Assembly (NCBI RefSeq): GCF_003987595.1
Contig: NZ_NGJZ01000002.1
Location: forward strand, 434,001-498,000
Reading direction: 5' to 3'
DNA: 64,000 bases
From: Vagococcus entomophilus
GTDB lineage: Bacteria > Bacillota > Bacilli > Lactobacillales > Vagococcaceae
Position numbers and translations under genes: made by a program. Position 1 is the first letter of the stretch. Each line of letters opens with the position of its first letter. Under the pieces are notes generated by a model. The model had not been told where the DNA came from, did not search any database, and saw only the letters and a list, made by a program, of their open reading frames with translations. Of this stretch, positions 39,406-48,928 are shown one piece after another.

Positions 39406-42400
39406 ATGAAGTGGTCAATTCCAGAAAGAATTATTGATCGTGGTCGTAATTATGTGAACGAAAATCGTGTGGTAAAAATTACACAAAATGTAGAACAACA
39501 AATTTGGTATGCGGATGTCTTAGGATCTGAGGTCTATCATGTTGAATTAGACGGGACAACCAAGGAAGCAGATATTTGCACCTGTCCGTACTGGCAAGAA
39601 CATGGCTACTGTAAGCATACTGTAGCTACAGAGCTTGCGCTAAGGAAGAATGGCTTATCAAGGGTGATGCAACAAAATCCTCAGCTTAAAACAACGCACC
39701 AGCCTCCTAGTTTAGCCAATATTTTTACAGATACATTTGTTCATTTGCAAGAAGACTTGCATACCCAAATGCTAAAAAAACAAGCACTACAAATAGAAGT
39801 TAGTATCGAGAATATTGATATTTCAAACTATTATCCAGAAAAAGCATTTTTAGGATTGAACTTGAAAATTGGTTGGGTAAATGAGCGGACTTATGTAATC
39901 AAAAATGTAACAGAATTTTTTTCTGTTTTGGAAAAAGAAGAAGCTTATAAAGTCAATAGTCAGCATGTTTTTTACCTGCAGTCACAAAATTTCACAGACA
40001 GGGATCGGTTACGATTACAGCAATATGCGCAAATTCATCGTGACAACCAAACCCTATTATCCAATACGGGACAAGTGAAAGAGAAATTCACACAGCGATT
40101 TGTATTGTTACCGATGGGGCAGGCTAAAGAGGTCATAGAAAGTTTGATGGAAAATGAGGGGTGCAAACTACATATTGACAAAACAACCATTGAGCTCAAT
40201 CATTTCAGAGCAGAGCTTCCAGACCTTGAATTTATCGTATCTGAAACTGAGGATGGTGCAAGGTTATCAGTTCATCACTTGCCTGTGAAATACTTCGAGA
40301 GTTATGGTTGGTTAGTTTACGAAAAGAAGATTATTGAGTTGACGCAAGTACAGCAAAAAGTGTATGTGGCACTCATGCAATTATTAAAAAGAACCGAAAC
40401 TCCAGAATTTTTTTACCCTGAAAAACAATTAGCCGATCTTTTTGCATATGTACTACCAACACTTGAAAAAATTGGAACGGTCACGGTAGAAGACTCCGTA
40501 CAATCAGAAATGATTCATGCTCCACTTGAGGTAAGCTTGACATTCATGAAACAAGAAAAACAGCTGCTGCTTCGCGTTGACTTTCATTATCAAGATTGTA
40601 CTTTTTCAACGGACAAAGCCTATACAACAAAGAACGAAAAGTCTAACTATATTGTTCGCAACCAAAAAGAAGAAGACCGAGTGGTTCAACTAATAAAACA
40701 ATATGGCTATCAGAAAAAGACAGTAGGATTTGCAAAAAGCCTTCCACTTCATGCAGAGCTGTTTGCCTTTTTTAAAGAAGAAATCCCTTTTTGGAAAACA
40801 ATTGCGACAGTTGAAGTCGAGGATGACTTAGCGGTTCTTTATTTAGATGCGATGCAGCATCAACCGAAAGTTCAAGTGATAGAAAAAGATTCATGGCTAG
40901 ATGTTCGTTTTGACGTATCAGATATCGCGGAAGATGAAATTGATGCTATTATGGCAAGCTTATTGCGTAAAGAAAAATTCCATCAACTGAAAAATGGACA
41001 GTTGCTCTCTTTAGATTCAGAAGAATTTCGACAAACAAGTCAGGCGTTAGCCAAATTACGTCGGCATCTTCAAGTAAACAAAGGGCATTTTGAAGTGCCT
41101 AAGTATAACAGTCTTCAAGTAAATGAAGCGTTCCAAGCTGTTTCAGACAGTGATTTTAGTCAAGAGTTTGACCAAATGGTGCAAGATATCACGCATCCAG
41201 AAAATTATCAAACCACCTTACCCGAAACGTTAGATGCAACACTTCGACCTTATCAAGAAGCGGGTTTTCGCTGGTTAAAAATGCTTAGTAGTTATGGATT
41301 TGGGGGCATATTAGCGGACGACATGGGGTTAGGAAAAACGGTTCAAACGATTGCGTATATTCTTTCTGAAAAAGAAAACAGCGTTAAAACAAGACCAACT
41401 GTTATTGTTGCGCCTGCAAGTCTGGTTTACAATTGGCAAGTAGAATGTCAGAAATTTGCACCATCGCTTCAAACCGAAGTGGTCATTGGGAACAAACAAA
41501 AAAGAAAAGAATTGCTTTCTAATTACGAAGAAAAAGATGTATGGATTACTTCTTACTCAACGATTCGTCAAGATATTGAATTGTATCAAGACAAACAAGT
41601 ACATTGCTTAATCCTAGATGAAGCGCAGATGATCAAGAATGTTGCAACCAAAACCTTTCAGTCTTTAAAACAATTGAAAAGTACCCATCGCTTTGCGCTT
41701 AGTGGAACACCTATTGAGAATAATATTGAAGAATTATGGGCGCTGTTTCAAATGCTTATGCCAGGTTTTTTCCCTCCAATGAAAAAGTTTAAAGTTTTAT
41801 CATTAGAACAAATTGCTAAAATGATCCAACCATTTGTATTACGAAGAGAAAAAGTAGATGTTTTGAAAGACTTACCTGAAAAAATAGAAACCAACTTATA
41901 CAGTTCGTTAACTGAGGAACAAAAGAAAGTCTATCTTGCTTACCTAAAACAAATGCAACAAACACTAAATGGTATGAGTCATGATGAATTTAAACGCAAT
42001 CGCCTATCGATACTGGCTGGTTTGACTAGGCTTAGACAGATCTGTTGCGATCCTCACTTGTTTGTTGAGGACTATCAAGGCGACTCTGGTAAATTAGAGC
42101 AACTAAAAGAGATGATTCAAGTAGCCAAACAAAACAAGCGAAGAGTCTTGATTTTTTCACAATTTACGAGTATGTTATCTCGGATTGAAACGGAGCTGGA
42201 AAAATTAGGGCTAAGTAGTTTTTATTTACGGGGAAGCACCAAACCAAAAGACCGGATGGATATGGTAGAGGCGTTTAATGCGGGTGAAAAAGATATTTTC
42301 TTAATTTCACTAAAAGCTGGTGGTACGGGACTCAACTTGACTGGAGCAGATACGGTTATTCTTTATGATCTTTGGTGGAATCCAGCAGTTGAAGAACAAG

Positions 42401-42609
42401 CAACTGGAAGAGCGCACCGTATTGGACAAAAGAAAGTTGTGGAAGTCTGGCGCATGATTGCAGAAGGAACGATTGAAGAAAAAATGTATCAACTACAAAA
42501 TGAAAAGAGAGCTCTCTTTAAAAAAATTATGAATGCAGAAGAAGAGCAAGCCCTTGCCAACTTGACTGAATCTGATATTCGTGAAATTTTCCAAATGGGA
42601 AATGAGTAG
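39406..42609 (+). CDS. SNF2-family helicase with SWIM zinc finger
   Basis: 1067-residue Swi2/Snf2 ATPase. An N-terminal SWIM zinc finger, C58-x-C60-x8-C69-x-H71, is followed by a long SNF2-associated bacterial region (about 100-600). The two RecA-like helicase lobes carry DDMGLGKTVQT (Lys at about 644), DEAQMIKN, SGTPIENN and the arginine-finger motif GRAHRIGQ. Such proteins translocate on double-stranded DNA and remodel bound proteins such as RNA polymerase. ATG 39406 is used; a GTG four codons earlier overlaps the ribosome site. Its close spacing to sbcC suggests one DNA-maintenance transcript. Confidence 0.92.
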   Translation: MKWSIPERIIDRGRNYVNENRVVKITQNVEQQIWYADVLGSEVYHVELDGTTKEADICTCPYWQEHGYCKHTVATELALRKNGLSRVMQQNPQLKTTHQPPSLANIFTDTFVHLQEDLHTQMLKKQALQIEVSIENIDISNYYPEKAFLGLNLKIGWVNERTYVIKNVTEFFSVLEKEEAYKVNSQHVFYLQSQNFTDRDRLRLQQYAQIHRDNQTLLSNTGQVKEKFTQRFVLLPMGQAKEVIESLMENEGCKLHIDKTTIELNHFRAELPDLEFIVSETEDGARLSVHHLPVKYFESYGWLVYEKKIIELTQVQQKVYVALMQLLKRTETPEFFYPEKQLADLFAYVLPTLEKIGTVTVEDSVQSEMIHAPLEVSLTFMKQEKQLLLRVDFHYQDCTFSTDKAYTTKNEKSNYIVRNQKEEDRVVQLIKQYGYQKKTVGFAKSLPLHAELFAFFKEEIPFWKTIATVEVEDDLAVLYLDAMQHQPKVQVIEKDSWLDVRFDVSDIAEDEIDAIMASLLRKEKFHQLKNGQLLSLDSEEFRQTSQALAKLRRHLQVNKGHFEVPKYNSLQVNEAFQAVSDSDFSQEFDQMVQDITHPENYQTTLPETLDATLRPYQEAGFRWLKMLSSYGFGGILADDMGLGKTVQTIAYILSEKENSVKTRPTVIVAPASLVYNWQVECQKFAPSLQTEVVIGNKQKRKELLSNYEEKDVWITSYSTIRQDIELYQDKQVHCLILDEAQMIKNVATKTFQSLKQLKSTHRFALSGTPIENNIEELWALFQMLMPGFFPPMKKFKVLSLEQIAKMIQPFVLRREKVDVLKDLPEKIETNLYSSLTEEQKKVYLAYLKQMQQTLNGMSHDEFKRNRLSILAGLTRLRQICCDPHLFVEDYQGDSGKLEQLKEMIQVAKQNKRRVLIFSQFTSMLSRIETELEKLGLSSFYLRGSTKPKDRMDMVEAFNAGEKDIFLISLKAGGTGLNLTGADTVILYDLWWNPAVEEQATGRAHRIGQKKVVEVWRMIAEGTIEEKMYQLQNEKRALFKKIMNAEEEQALANLTESDIREIFQMGNE

Positions 42610-42891
42610 TTTTTTAAGTATCACCGGAGCAAATAAAGGAGAGTATGAAAAAGAAAAAGGTTCAGGAGAACACGATTTTTAAGCACTAAAAAATAAATTA
42701 AAGTTTAAGTGGGGAAATAAGTAATAATCGGATAGTGAGTAGTAACAGTCTTTTAATAGTTAATCAAATAGAAAGAGTAGTCTTTATCTTCTATTTTAAA
42801 GTAGCAATACTCCTATGTGAGGGAAGGCTAAAATTTTTTATCAAAACCAAATAATCCTTTTGATACTTGTTCTTTTTTATCGACATAAAGT
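42610..42891. other. Intergenic region without an evident gene
   Basis: This AT-rich stretch after the helicase gene holds no supported gene. The only candidate is a 14-codon frame at 42645-42689 (MKKKKVQENTIFKH) preceded by AAAGGAG at a suitable distance. It is too short to call without expression or conservation data. Confidence 0.4.
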
Positions 42892-42943
42892 AACACCTCC
42901 GTTGTTCTTCTTTTGGAGAAGAATATAACGGAGGTGTTTTTGT
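42892..42943 (+). terminator. Terminator between the helicase and brnQ genes
   Basis: A perfect 12-bp stem (42892-42903 with 42927-42938), with a further GTTCTTC/GAAGAAT-like inner extension, followed by TTTTT. The convergent brnQ gene ends 19 nt to the right, so it may also serve the minus strand weakly. Confidence 0.85.
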
Positions 42944-42961
42944 CGTTAGCTTGATTTGTTT

Positions 42962-44314
42962 TTAAGTTCTATGGATAGTGGGTTTGTGAGAATTAATGGA
43001 TAAAATCAAACCAGTAGAAAGACCTAACAGAGCAGGAATCACCCAATTCATACCTAAACTAGAAAAGGGAAATAGCTGATCGAAAAATTGTGTGAGCCTG
43101 AATACTTCAGGTTGCTTGCTGATGATAGGAGGCAACGTTTTTAGCCCTTCTATCAAGGCAGGAATGAGTGTGAAAATGGTAGTCATCACATACACGATCC
43201 GTTGATGGTTAAACAATGGAGAAAACAGTGCGAGAAAAATCAAAGTAATCGCAAGTGGATACAAAAACATCAACATCGGTAGTGAAATTTGAATTAATTC
43301 TGTTAAGCCAAAGTTTGCCACACAGACGCTAAATAGACTAATGCCCACAACAAGTAGCTTGTAAGGTATTTTGGGGAATAGTTGATGAAAGGTTTCACCA
43401 CAAGCAGTGATAAGGCCAATCGCTGTCTTTAAACAAGCAAGCGTGACAATTACCGCTAATAAAATACTACCAGCTGAACCAAAATAGTAATGAGCGATTT
43501 GAGCGAGGGCGATCCCCCCATTTTTAGAAACCGCAAATTGTTGGCTACTAAATGTTCCAATATAGGCCAAACTTCCGTAAATAATACTCATTAATATGAG
43601 CGTAATAATGCCGGACTTGAAAGTGTCTACAGCAATCTGTTTGGGTTTTTCTACACCAAGATCTTTTAATGCTTGAATCACAATGATTCCAAATGCCAAA
43701 GAAGCAAGTGCATCCATTGTGTTATATCCTTCTGTAAAGCCAGTTAGAAAAGGATGTGTCCCATAATCACCAATAGGAGTAATGTTGTGAACAGTCCCCA
43801 TCGGTATTAGAAAGGCTTTTCCAATTAGAAGGGCAAGGAAGACTAAGAAAAGCGGATTTAAAATTTTCCCAATCCAAACCATAATTTTTCCTGGATATAG
43901 AGAAAATATTAACGCAACAATAAAAAATAAAGCAGTAAAAAGAAAAAGTGCCTGTTGTGGATGAGTTGCATAATTTGAAAAACTAATCTCAAAAGACACA
44001 GTAGCGGTCCTAGGTAAGGCAAAGAAAGGTCCGATTGTTAGATACAACAGCAACGTAAAGACAGTCCCATATAATGGATGGATGCGACTCGCTAGATCGT
44101 GAAGACCTTGACTTTTAGAAAAACCAATCGCAATCACCCCAAGAAATGGCAGCCCTACACCAGTGACCAAAAAACCAAGTGTTGCAAGGGCAACATGACT
44201 GCCTGCTTCTTGTCCCATGTGAACAGGGAAAATTAAATTTCCTGCTCCAAAAAATAAACCGAATAACATAGAGCCTAAAGCAAGATAGTTTCCTAGAGAT
44301 ATTTTTTTTGTCAT
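42962..44314 (-). CDS. brnQ: Branched-chain amino acid carrier protein BrnQ
   Basis: LIVCS-family sodium- or proton-coupled importer of leucine, isoleucine and valine. The N-terminal LALGSMLFGLFFGAGNLIFP block is diagnostic, and about twelve hydrophobic segments fill the 450 residues. AGGAGG lies before the ATG. Transcribed alone, leftward, from a probable promoter at 44335-44363. Together with the ilv operon it gives the cell both import and synthesis of these amino acids. Confidence 0.94.
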   Translation of the reverse strand: MTKKISLGNYLALGSMLFGLFFGAGNLIFPVHMGQEAGSHVALATLGFLVTGVGLPFLGVIAIGFSKSQGLHDLASRIHPLYGTVFTLLLYLTIGPFFALPRTATVSFEISFSNYATHPQQALFLFTALFFIVALIFSLYPGKIMVWIGKILNPLFLVFLALLIGKAFLIPMGTVHNITPIGDYGTHPFLTGFTEGYNTMDALASLAFGIIVIQALKDLGVEKPKQIAVDTFKSGIITLILMSIIYGSLAYIGTFSSQQFAVSKNGGIALAQIAHYYFGSAGSILLAVIVTLACLKTAIGLITACGETFHQLFPKIPYKLLVVGISLFSVCVANFGLTELIQISLPMLMFLYPLAITLIFLALFSPLFNHQRIVYVMTTIFTLIPALIEGLKTLPPIISKQPEVFRLTQFFDQLFPFSSLGMNWVIPALLGLSTGLILSINSHKPTIHRT

Positions 44315-44334
44315 AAGTACCTCCTATTTTTATT

Positions 44335-44363
44335 ATTCTACTATATAAATGAAAAGAAGTTAA
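44335..44363 (-). promoter_or_regulatory. Probable brnQ promoter
   Basis: On the minus strand TTAACT (44358-44363) and TAGAAT (44335-44340) are spaced 17 nt, 20 nt before the start codon. Confidence 0.55.
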
Positions 44364-44382
44364 TTGTTTTTTTTTTTTGCAC

Positions 44383-44411
44383 TTGCATGAACTATTTTAT
44401 CAGTGTATAAT
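44383..44411 (+). promoter_or_regulatory. Promoter of the TetR-exporter operon
   Basis: TTGCAT (44383-44388) and perfect TATAAT (44406-44411), spacer 17 nt, with TG one base upstream of the -10. The palindromic operator begins at the last base of the -10. Confidence 0.75.
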
Positions 44412-44438
44412 GACACAGTGTCATGTGACGATGTGTCA
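44411..44438 (+). promoter_or_regulatory. Tandem palindromic operators of the TetR regulator
   Basis: TGACACAGTGTCA (44411-44423) is a perfect 13-bp palindrome; TGACGATGTGTCA (44426-44438) is a near copy whose centre lies 15 bp downstream. They cover the transcription start region, an arrangement expected for autorepression of the downstream TetR gene and exporter. Confidence 0.7.
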
Positions 44439-44459
44439 TGTTGGGGAGGGAGGAAGAAA

Positions 44460-45140
44460 ATGCCAACAAAAACTTACTTTGGCTTACCAAAAGAAAAGCA
44501 ACAACGTTTGTTAGATGCTGCAAAAGAGGAATTCACACGTGCTTCCATTCAAGAAGCATCCATTGCGAATATTGTGAAATTAGCTGGAATTCCAAGAGGA
44601 AGCTTTTATCAATATTTTGAAGATAAGGAAGATTTATACTTTTACTTATTTTCTGAGCTAAAAAGAAGTAGCAGTCAAACATTAGAAAAAATTTTAAAAG
44701 AAGCAGATGGAGACTTATTTGTTGCGATGGAAACTTATTTTTCTTTTTTTATTCAAGCATTATTTTTTGGAGAAAATGCAGGATTTTATAAGAACTTTTT
44801 TGTACATATGGATTATCGTAGCAGTAACCGATTATCGCCTGAAATGGTAGAAAAAAGAGAGCATATTCACCGCAAGCATCGCAAAGAACATCATTTGAAG
44901 AATCAAGTCGTGATTGACTTGGTAGATAAGAGTAAATTAACCATTTCGGATAATGAAGAAGTTAAAATGCTGTTTCGTTTACTGGTATCTTTTATGTTTG
45001 CAACGGTTAACCATGCGTATAAGGATAAAGAACGGGGCAAAGAACCCGATATTGAAGAATTAAAAGAAGAGTTTTCTAAAAAAATAAATTGGCTGAAATA
45101 TGGAGTCTATCAATCTAAAACAGAAAAGAGTGAAGAATAA
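44460..45140 (+). CDS. TetR/AcrR-family regulator of the ABC exporter operon
   Basis: 226-residue regulator with an N-terminal TetR helix-turn-helix (about 10-55, including SIANIVKLAGIPRGSFYQYFEDKEDLY). ATG 44460 is chosen because GGAGG (44449-44453) is 6 nt upstream; the frame is open 19 codons further but runs through the operators. The exporter gene starts directly after its stop, so it is the local repressor or sensor of that pump. The ligand is unknown. Confidence 0.9.
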   Translation: MPTKTYFGLPKEKQQRLLDAAKEEFTRASIQEASIANIVKLAGIPRGSFYQYFEDKEDLYFYLFSELKRSSSQTLEKILKEADGDLFVAMETYFSFFIQALFFGENAGFYKNFFVHMDYRSSNRLSPEMVEKREHIHRKHRKEHHLKNQVVIDLVDKSKLTISDNEEVKMLFRLLVSFMFATVNHAYKDKERGKEPDIEELKEEFSKKINWLKYGVYQSKTEKSEE

Positions 45141-46865
45141 ATGATAAAAATGGTCAAAAAGATGTCCAAATTAGCCATTTTTATGGCATTGGGGTTTATG
45201 ATTATACAAGTCATTAGTGACTTGTATTTGCCCACACTGACGTCCAATATCATCAACAAAGGAGTTGTCAAAGGTGATATTGACTACATTTGGCAAATTG
45301 GTTTTGTCATGATGGGTTTTTCCTTATTGAGTATTATTGCTGCAATTGGGAACACTTTTTTTGCTTCTAGAGAGGCACAAAAACTAGGGAAAAAGTTACG
45401 TTCTGAGATTTATAAAAAAGTAGAGTACGCATCCAATGATCAATTTGATAAAATTGGCACGGCTTCTCTGATTACAAGAACGACAAACGATGTCAACCAA
45501 ATCCAAATGGTAACCCAAATGGGACTTAGACTGATGATTAATGCCCCGATAACTTTAGTAGGTGCAAGTTTTATGGCGTATCATAAAGATCCTAAGCTGA
45601 CACAGGTATTCTTAGTTGTCATTCCATTAATGGCTATTTTTGTTGGTGGGATCATGTATTTTGCTGTGCCGTTATTTAAAAGCATGCAAAAGAAAACCGA
45701 TCATTTAAATCTTGTATTCCGTGAAGGGTTAACAGGGGTGCGTGTTGTTCGTGCATTTAATCGTTCAAAATATGAAGAAAAACGCTTTGATGGGGCGAAT
45801 CAAGACTACACGAATACTGCGATTAAGGTAAATACGATTGTTTCCTTTATGATCCCAATTGTCACGCTAATCATGAGCGGAACCAATGTGGCGATTGTAT
45901 GGTTTGGTGGACATTATATCTCCACTGGGGATCTAGAAGTTGGGAATTTGATTGCATTTATGACGTATGCGATGCAAATTCTGATGAGCTTTATGATGTT
46001 AACGATGATTTTTGTATTTATTCCACGTGCACAAGCTTCTGCGGTGCGGATCAATGAAGTTTTAGACATGAAAGAAACAGTAGCAGATCCGATACACACA
46101 CAATCAAATGACACAACTAAAGCAGCAAGTCTTGTTTTTGAGCAGGTTCATTACCGGTACGAAGGTGCTGAGAATTTAGCTTTAGAAAAAATTGACTTTC
46201 AGGCTAAAAGAGGTCAAACGGTTGCGATTATTGGTGGAACGGGTTCGGGTAAGTCAACGTTAGTGAATTTAATCCCACGTTTCTATGATGTAGAAAGCGG
46301 TAGTGTACGCGTGAATGATGCTGATGTAAGAGAACTAAAAAAACATAATCTGCGCCAGCAAATAGGATTGGTTCCTCAAAAAGCAGTGTTATTTACAGGA
46401 ACCATTCGAGAAAATATGTGTTATGGCAAACCAGATGCCACAGATGAAGAAATCTGGAAGGCGTTAGAAATTGCCCAGGCAAAAGAATTTGTTTCTGGAT
46501 TAGCAGAAGGGTTAGATAGCCACGTAGAGCAAGGGGGAGGCAACTTTTCTGGTGGGCAGCGTCAGCGCCTGTGTATTGCGCGTGCTTTAATCAAGCCAGC
46601 AGAAATCTATGCTTTTGATGATTCATTTTCAGCACTTGACTTTAAAACGGATGCAGCGTTGAGAAAAGCGTTACAAGAAAATGTCACAGAGTCCATTGTG
46701 GTGATTGTGGCACAAAGAATCAGTACAGTCGTAGATGCAGATATTATCTTGGTATTAGATGAAGGAAAATTGGTAGGAAAAGGAACCCACCAAGAGTTGA
46801 AAGAAACGTGTGCAACGTATCAAGAAATCATTTCTTCACAACTAAGAGAGGAGGAGATTGCATGA
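45141..46865 (+). CDS. efrA: Heterodimeric ABC exporter subunit A (EfrA-like), degenerate ATP site
   Basis: 574-residue ABC half-transporter with six transmembrane helices then an ATPase domain. Walker A GGTGSGKST is at 365-373 and the signature FSGGQRQR is canonical. The catalytic Glu after Walker B is Asp (D494 in AFDDS) and the switch His is Gln (Q525 in VAQRIS). These changes mark the degenerate-site subunit of heterodimeric multidrug exporters such as EfrAB, LmrCD and BmrCD. It starts immediately after the TetR stop and overlaps subunit B by 4 nt. The gene symbol is by best resemblance. Confidence 0.88.
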   Translation: MIKMVKKMSKLAIFMALGFMIIQVISDLYLPTLTSNIINKGVVKGDIDYIWQIGFVMMGFSLLSIIAAIGNTFFASREAQKLGKKLRSEIYKKVEYASNDQFDKIGTASLITRTTNDVNQIQMVTQMGLRLMINAPITLVGASFMAYHKDPKLTQVFLVVIPLMAIFVGGIMYFAVPLFKSMQKKTDHLNLVFREGLTGVRVVRAFNRSKYEEKRFDGANQDYTNTAIKVNTIVSFMIPIVTLIMSGTNVAIVWFGGHYISTGDLEVGNLIAFMTYAMQILMSFMMLTMIFVFIPRAQASAVRINEVLDMKETVADPIHTQSNDTTKAASLVFEQVHYRYEGAENLALEKIDFQAKRGQTVAIIGGTGSGKSTLVNLIPRFYDVESGSVRVNDADVRELKKHNLRQQIGLVPQKAVLFTGTIRENMCYGKPDATDEEIWKALEIAQAKEFVSGLAEGLDSHVEQGGGNFSGGQRQRLCIARALIKPAEIYAFDDSFSALDFKTDAALRKALQENVTESIVVIVAQRISTVVDADIILVLDEGKLVGKGTHQELKETCATYQEIISSQLREEEIA

Positions 46866-48748
46866 GCAAACAAATGACACCAAAAGGACCAAGACCTGGA
46901 GGCCATGGTGGTGGACCTGGTGCAGCTTTGGGTAGAAAAGGTGAGAAACCTAAAAATTTAGGAAAAACCACCAAACGTTTGTTAAAATATATGTCTTCTA
47001 AAGTTTATTTAATTGTGCTCGTTTTTTTACTTGCAATTGCATCAACTATTTTTCAAATCGGAGCGCCGAAGATTTTAGGTAAAGCCACAACAGAAGTTTT
47101 TAAGGGCGTTCAGGCGGGATATGCGCAAATCAAACAAGGTGCCCATCTGGATAAATTGCCAATTGATTTTGATAAAGTGGCACAGATTCTCTTTGTTGTG
47201 ATTGCGATGTATTTATGTTCAGCAGTTTTTAGTTTCTTACAGCAATTTATTATGACAAGAGTTTCACAACGTACCGTATATCAGTTACGAAAAGATTTGA
47301 AAGAAAAAATGTCGGTTGTCCCGATTCATTATTATGATACCCACAATAATGGTGATATTTTATCTCGTGCGATTAATGACATGGATAATATTGCCAGTAC
47401 GTTGCAACAAAGCTTGACGCAGTTTGTGACAAGTATCGTGACCTTTGTTGGTGTGCTGATTATGATGTTAACCATTAGTTGGCAACTAACATTAGTCGCT
47501 TTGTGTACAGTACCGCTTAGTTTGGTCGTAGTCATGATTGTGGCACCAAAGTCGCAAAAATATTTTTCAAAGCAACAAAAAAGCTTAGGCTTACTGAATA
47601 ACCAAGTAGAGGAAACCTATGGTGGGCACGTCGTGGTGAAAAGTTTTAATCATGAACAAGAAGCAATTGCAATTTTTGAAGAGCAAAACGAAGAATTGTA
47701 CCAGTCAGGCTGGAAAGCACAATTCATCTCGGCAATGATTATGCCATTGATGAACTTTGTTAAAAATTTAGGATACGTGTTTATTGCTGTATTGGGTGGA
47801 ATCAAGGTCGCAAATGGGAATATGAGTATTGGGGATGTACAGGCTTTCTTACAGTACACCAATCAATTTTCACAACCGATTACCCAAATTGCTAATTTAA
47901 TTAATACAATCCAATCTACTATTGCTTCAGCAGAGCGTGTGTTTGAAGTCTTAGACGAGCAGATCATGCTAGATGAACCTTCTGGATATCCTGAGGAAAA
48001 AGGAACAGATAATAAGATTGCTTTTGAATCTGTTCAGTTTGGTTATAGCCCAGAAAAATTACTCATGACGGACTTTAGTTTAGAAGTTAAAAAAGGCCAA
48101 ATGGTTGCTATTGTGGGGCCAACTGGTGCGGGGAAAACTACGCTGATCAACTTACTAGAACGTTTTTATGATGTCAGCGGCGGAAGTATCAAGCTAGACG
48201 GAAAAGATACCCGCGATTTGTCACGTGAGGCCTTACGTGGACATTTTTCAATGGTACTTCAAGATACATGGTTATTTACAGGTTCGATTTATGACAATAT
48301 TCATTATGGCAATGAACATGCGACAAAAGAGCAAGTCTATGAAGCAGCTAAAGCCGCACACGCAGATGAATTTATTCGTCGCTTACCAGAAGGGTACGAT
48401 ACAGTATTAAACGAAGAAGCTTCTAATATTTCACAAGGGCAAAGACAATTAGTAACCATAGCCCGTGCGTTTCTAGCAAATCCTGAAATTTTGATTTTGG
48501 ATGAAGCCACTTCAAGTGTAGACACACGGACAGAAATCTTAATCCAAAAAGCAATGAATCGCTTACTGGAACGCAGAACGAGTTTTGTAGTCGCTCATCG
48601 ATTATCTACAATTCGAGATGCGGACAATATTATTGTGATGAACAATGGTTCGATTATGGAAACGGGAACGCATGATGTATTGATGGCCAAGAATGGTTTT
48701 TATGCTGACCTATATAATAGTCAATTTAGTGGAAATATTGCGATTTAA
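46862..48748 (+). CDS. efrB: Heterodimeric ABC exporter subunit B (EfrB-like), catalytic subunit
   Basis: 628-residue half-transporter. A Pro/Gly/Lys-rich cytoplasmic N-terminus (about 1-40) precedes six transmembrane helices and an ATPase with Walker A GPTGAGKTT, catalytic Glu in LILDEATSSVD and switch His in VAHRLST. The signature is altered to ISQGQRQ. It therefore complements subunit A: one consensus and one degenerate ATP site per dimer. The 54-nt longer open frame is rejected because ATG 46862 overlaps the subunit A stop in the coupled ATGA form with GAGGAG just upstream. Drug or dye efflux is inferred from the family. Confidence 0.9.
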   Translation: MSKQMTPKGPRPGGHGGGPGAALGRKGEKPKNLGKTTKRLLKYMSSKVYLIVLVFLLAIASTIFQIGAPKILGKATTEVFKGVQAGYAQIKQGAHLDKLPIDFDKVAQILFVVIAMYLCSAVFSFLQQFIMTRVSQRTVYQLRKDLKEKMSVVPIHYYDTHNNGDILSRAINDMDNIASTLQQSLTQFVTSIVTFVGVLIMMLTISWQLTLVALCTVPLSLVVVMIVAPKSQKYFSKQQKSLGLLNNQVEETYGGHVVVKSFNHEQEAIAIFEEQNEELYQSGWKAQFISAMIMPLMNFVKNLGYVFIAVLGGIKVANGNMSIGDVQAFLQYTNQFSQPITQIANLINTIQSTIASAERVFEVLDEQIMLDEPSGYPEEKGTDNKIAFESVQFGYSPEKLLMTDFSLEVKKGQMVAIVGPTGAGKTTLINLLERFYDVSGGSIKLDGKDTRDLSREALRGHFSMVLQDTWLFTGSIYDNIHYGNEHATKEQVYEAAKAAHADEFIRRLPEGYDTVLNEEASNISQGQRQLVTIARAFLANPEILILDEATSSVDTRTEILIQKAMNRLLERRTSFVVAHRLSTIRDADNIIVMNNGSIMETGTHDVLMAKNGFYADLYNSQFSGNIAI

Positions 48749-48767
48749 CTAAAGGAAAAAAGTTTGA

Positions 48768-48817
48768 ATAAAGACTTTCTCAAAAAGTGTAGACAATTTT
48801 TTGAGAAAGTCTTTTAT
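48768..48817 (+). terminator. Exporter operon terminator
   Basis: A 17-bp perfect stem (48770-48786 with 48798-48814) with flanking A/T runs. Confidence 0.9.
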
Positions 48818-48837
48818 TAATTGCTTTACTATTTTGC

Positions 48838-48866
48838 TTTACAAGATAGTGAGCCTATGTTATATT
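48838..48866 (+). promoter_or_regulatory. PadR operon promoter
   Basis: TTTACA (48838-48843) and TATATT (48861-48866), 17 nt apart. ACAAGATA at 48841-48848, a regulator half-site candidate, overlaps the -35. Confidence 0.65.
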
Positions 48867-48897
48867 ATCTTCAAGAGATTCATTTTTTTTAGTTCAG

Positions 48898-48914
48898 TAT
48901 CTTGTATAACAAGA
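48898..48914 (+). promoter_or_regulatory. Probable PadR operator
   Basis: TCTTGT-ATA-ACAAGA (48900-48914) is a perfect inverted repeat just before the PadR ribosome site. Its extended half TATCTTGT (48898-48905) is the reverse complement of ACAAGATA at the -35. Repeated half-sites around the promoter suggest autoregulation. Confidence 0.6.
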
Positions 48915-48928
48915 CAGAGGAGGGGAAA

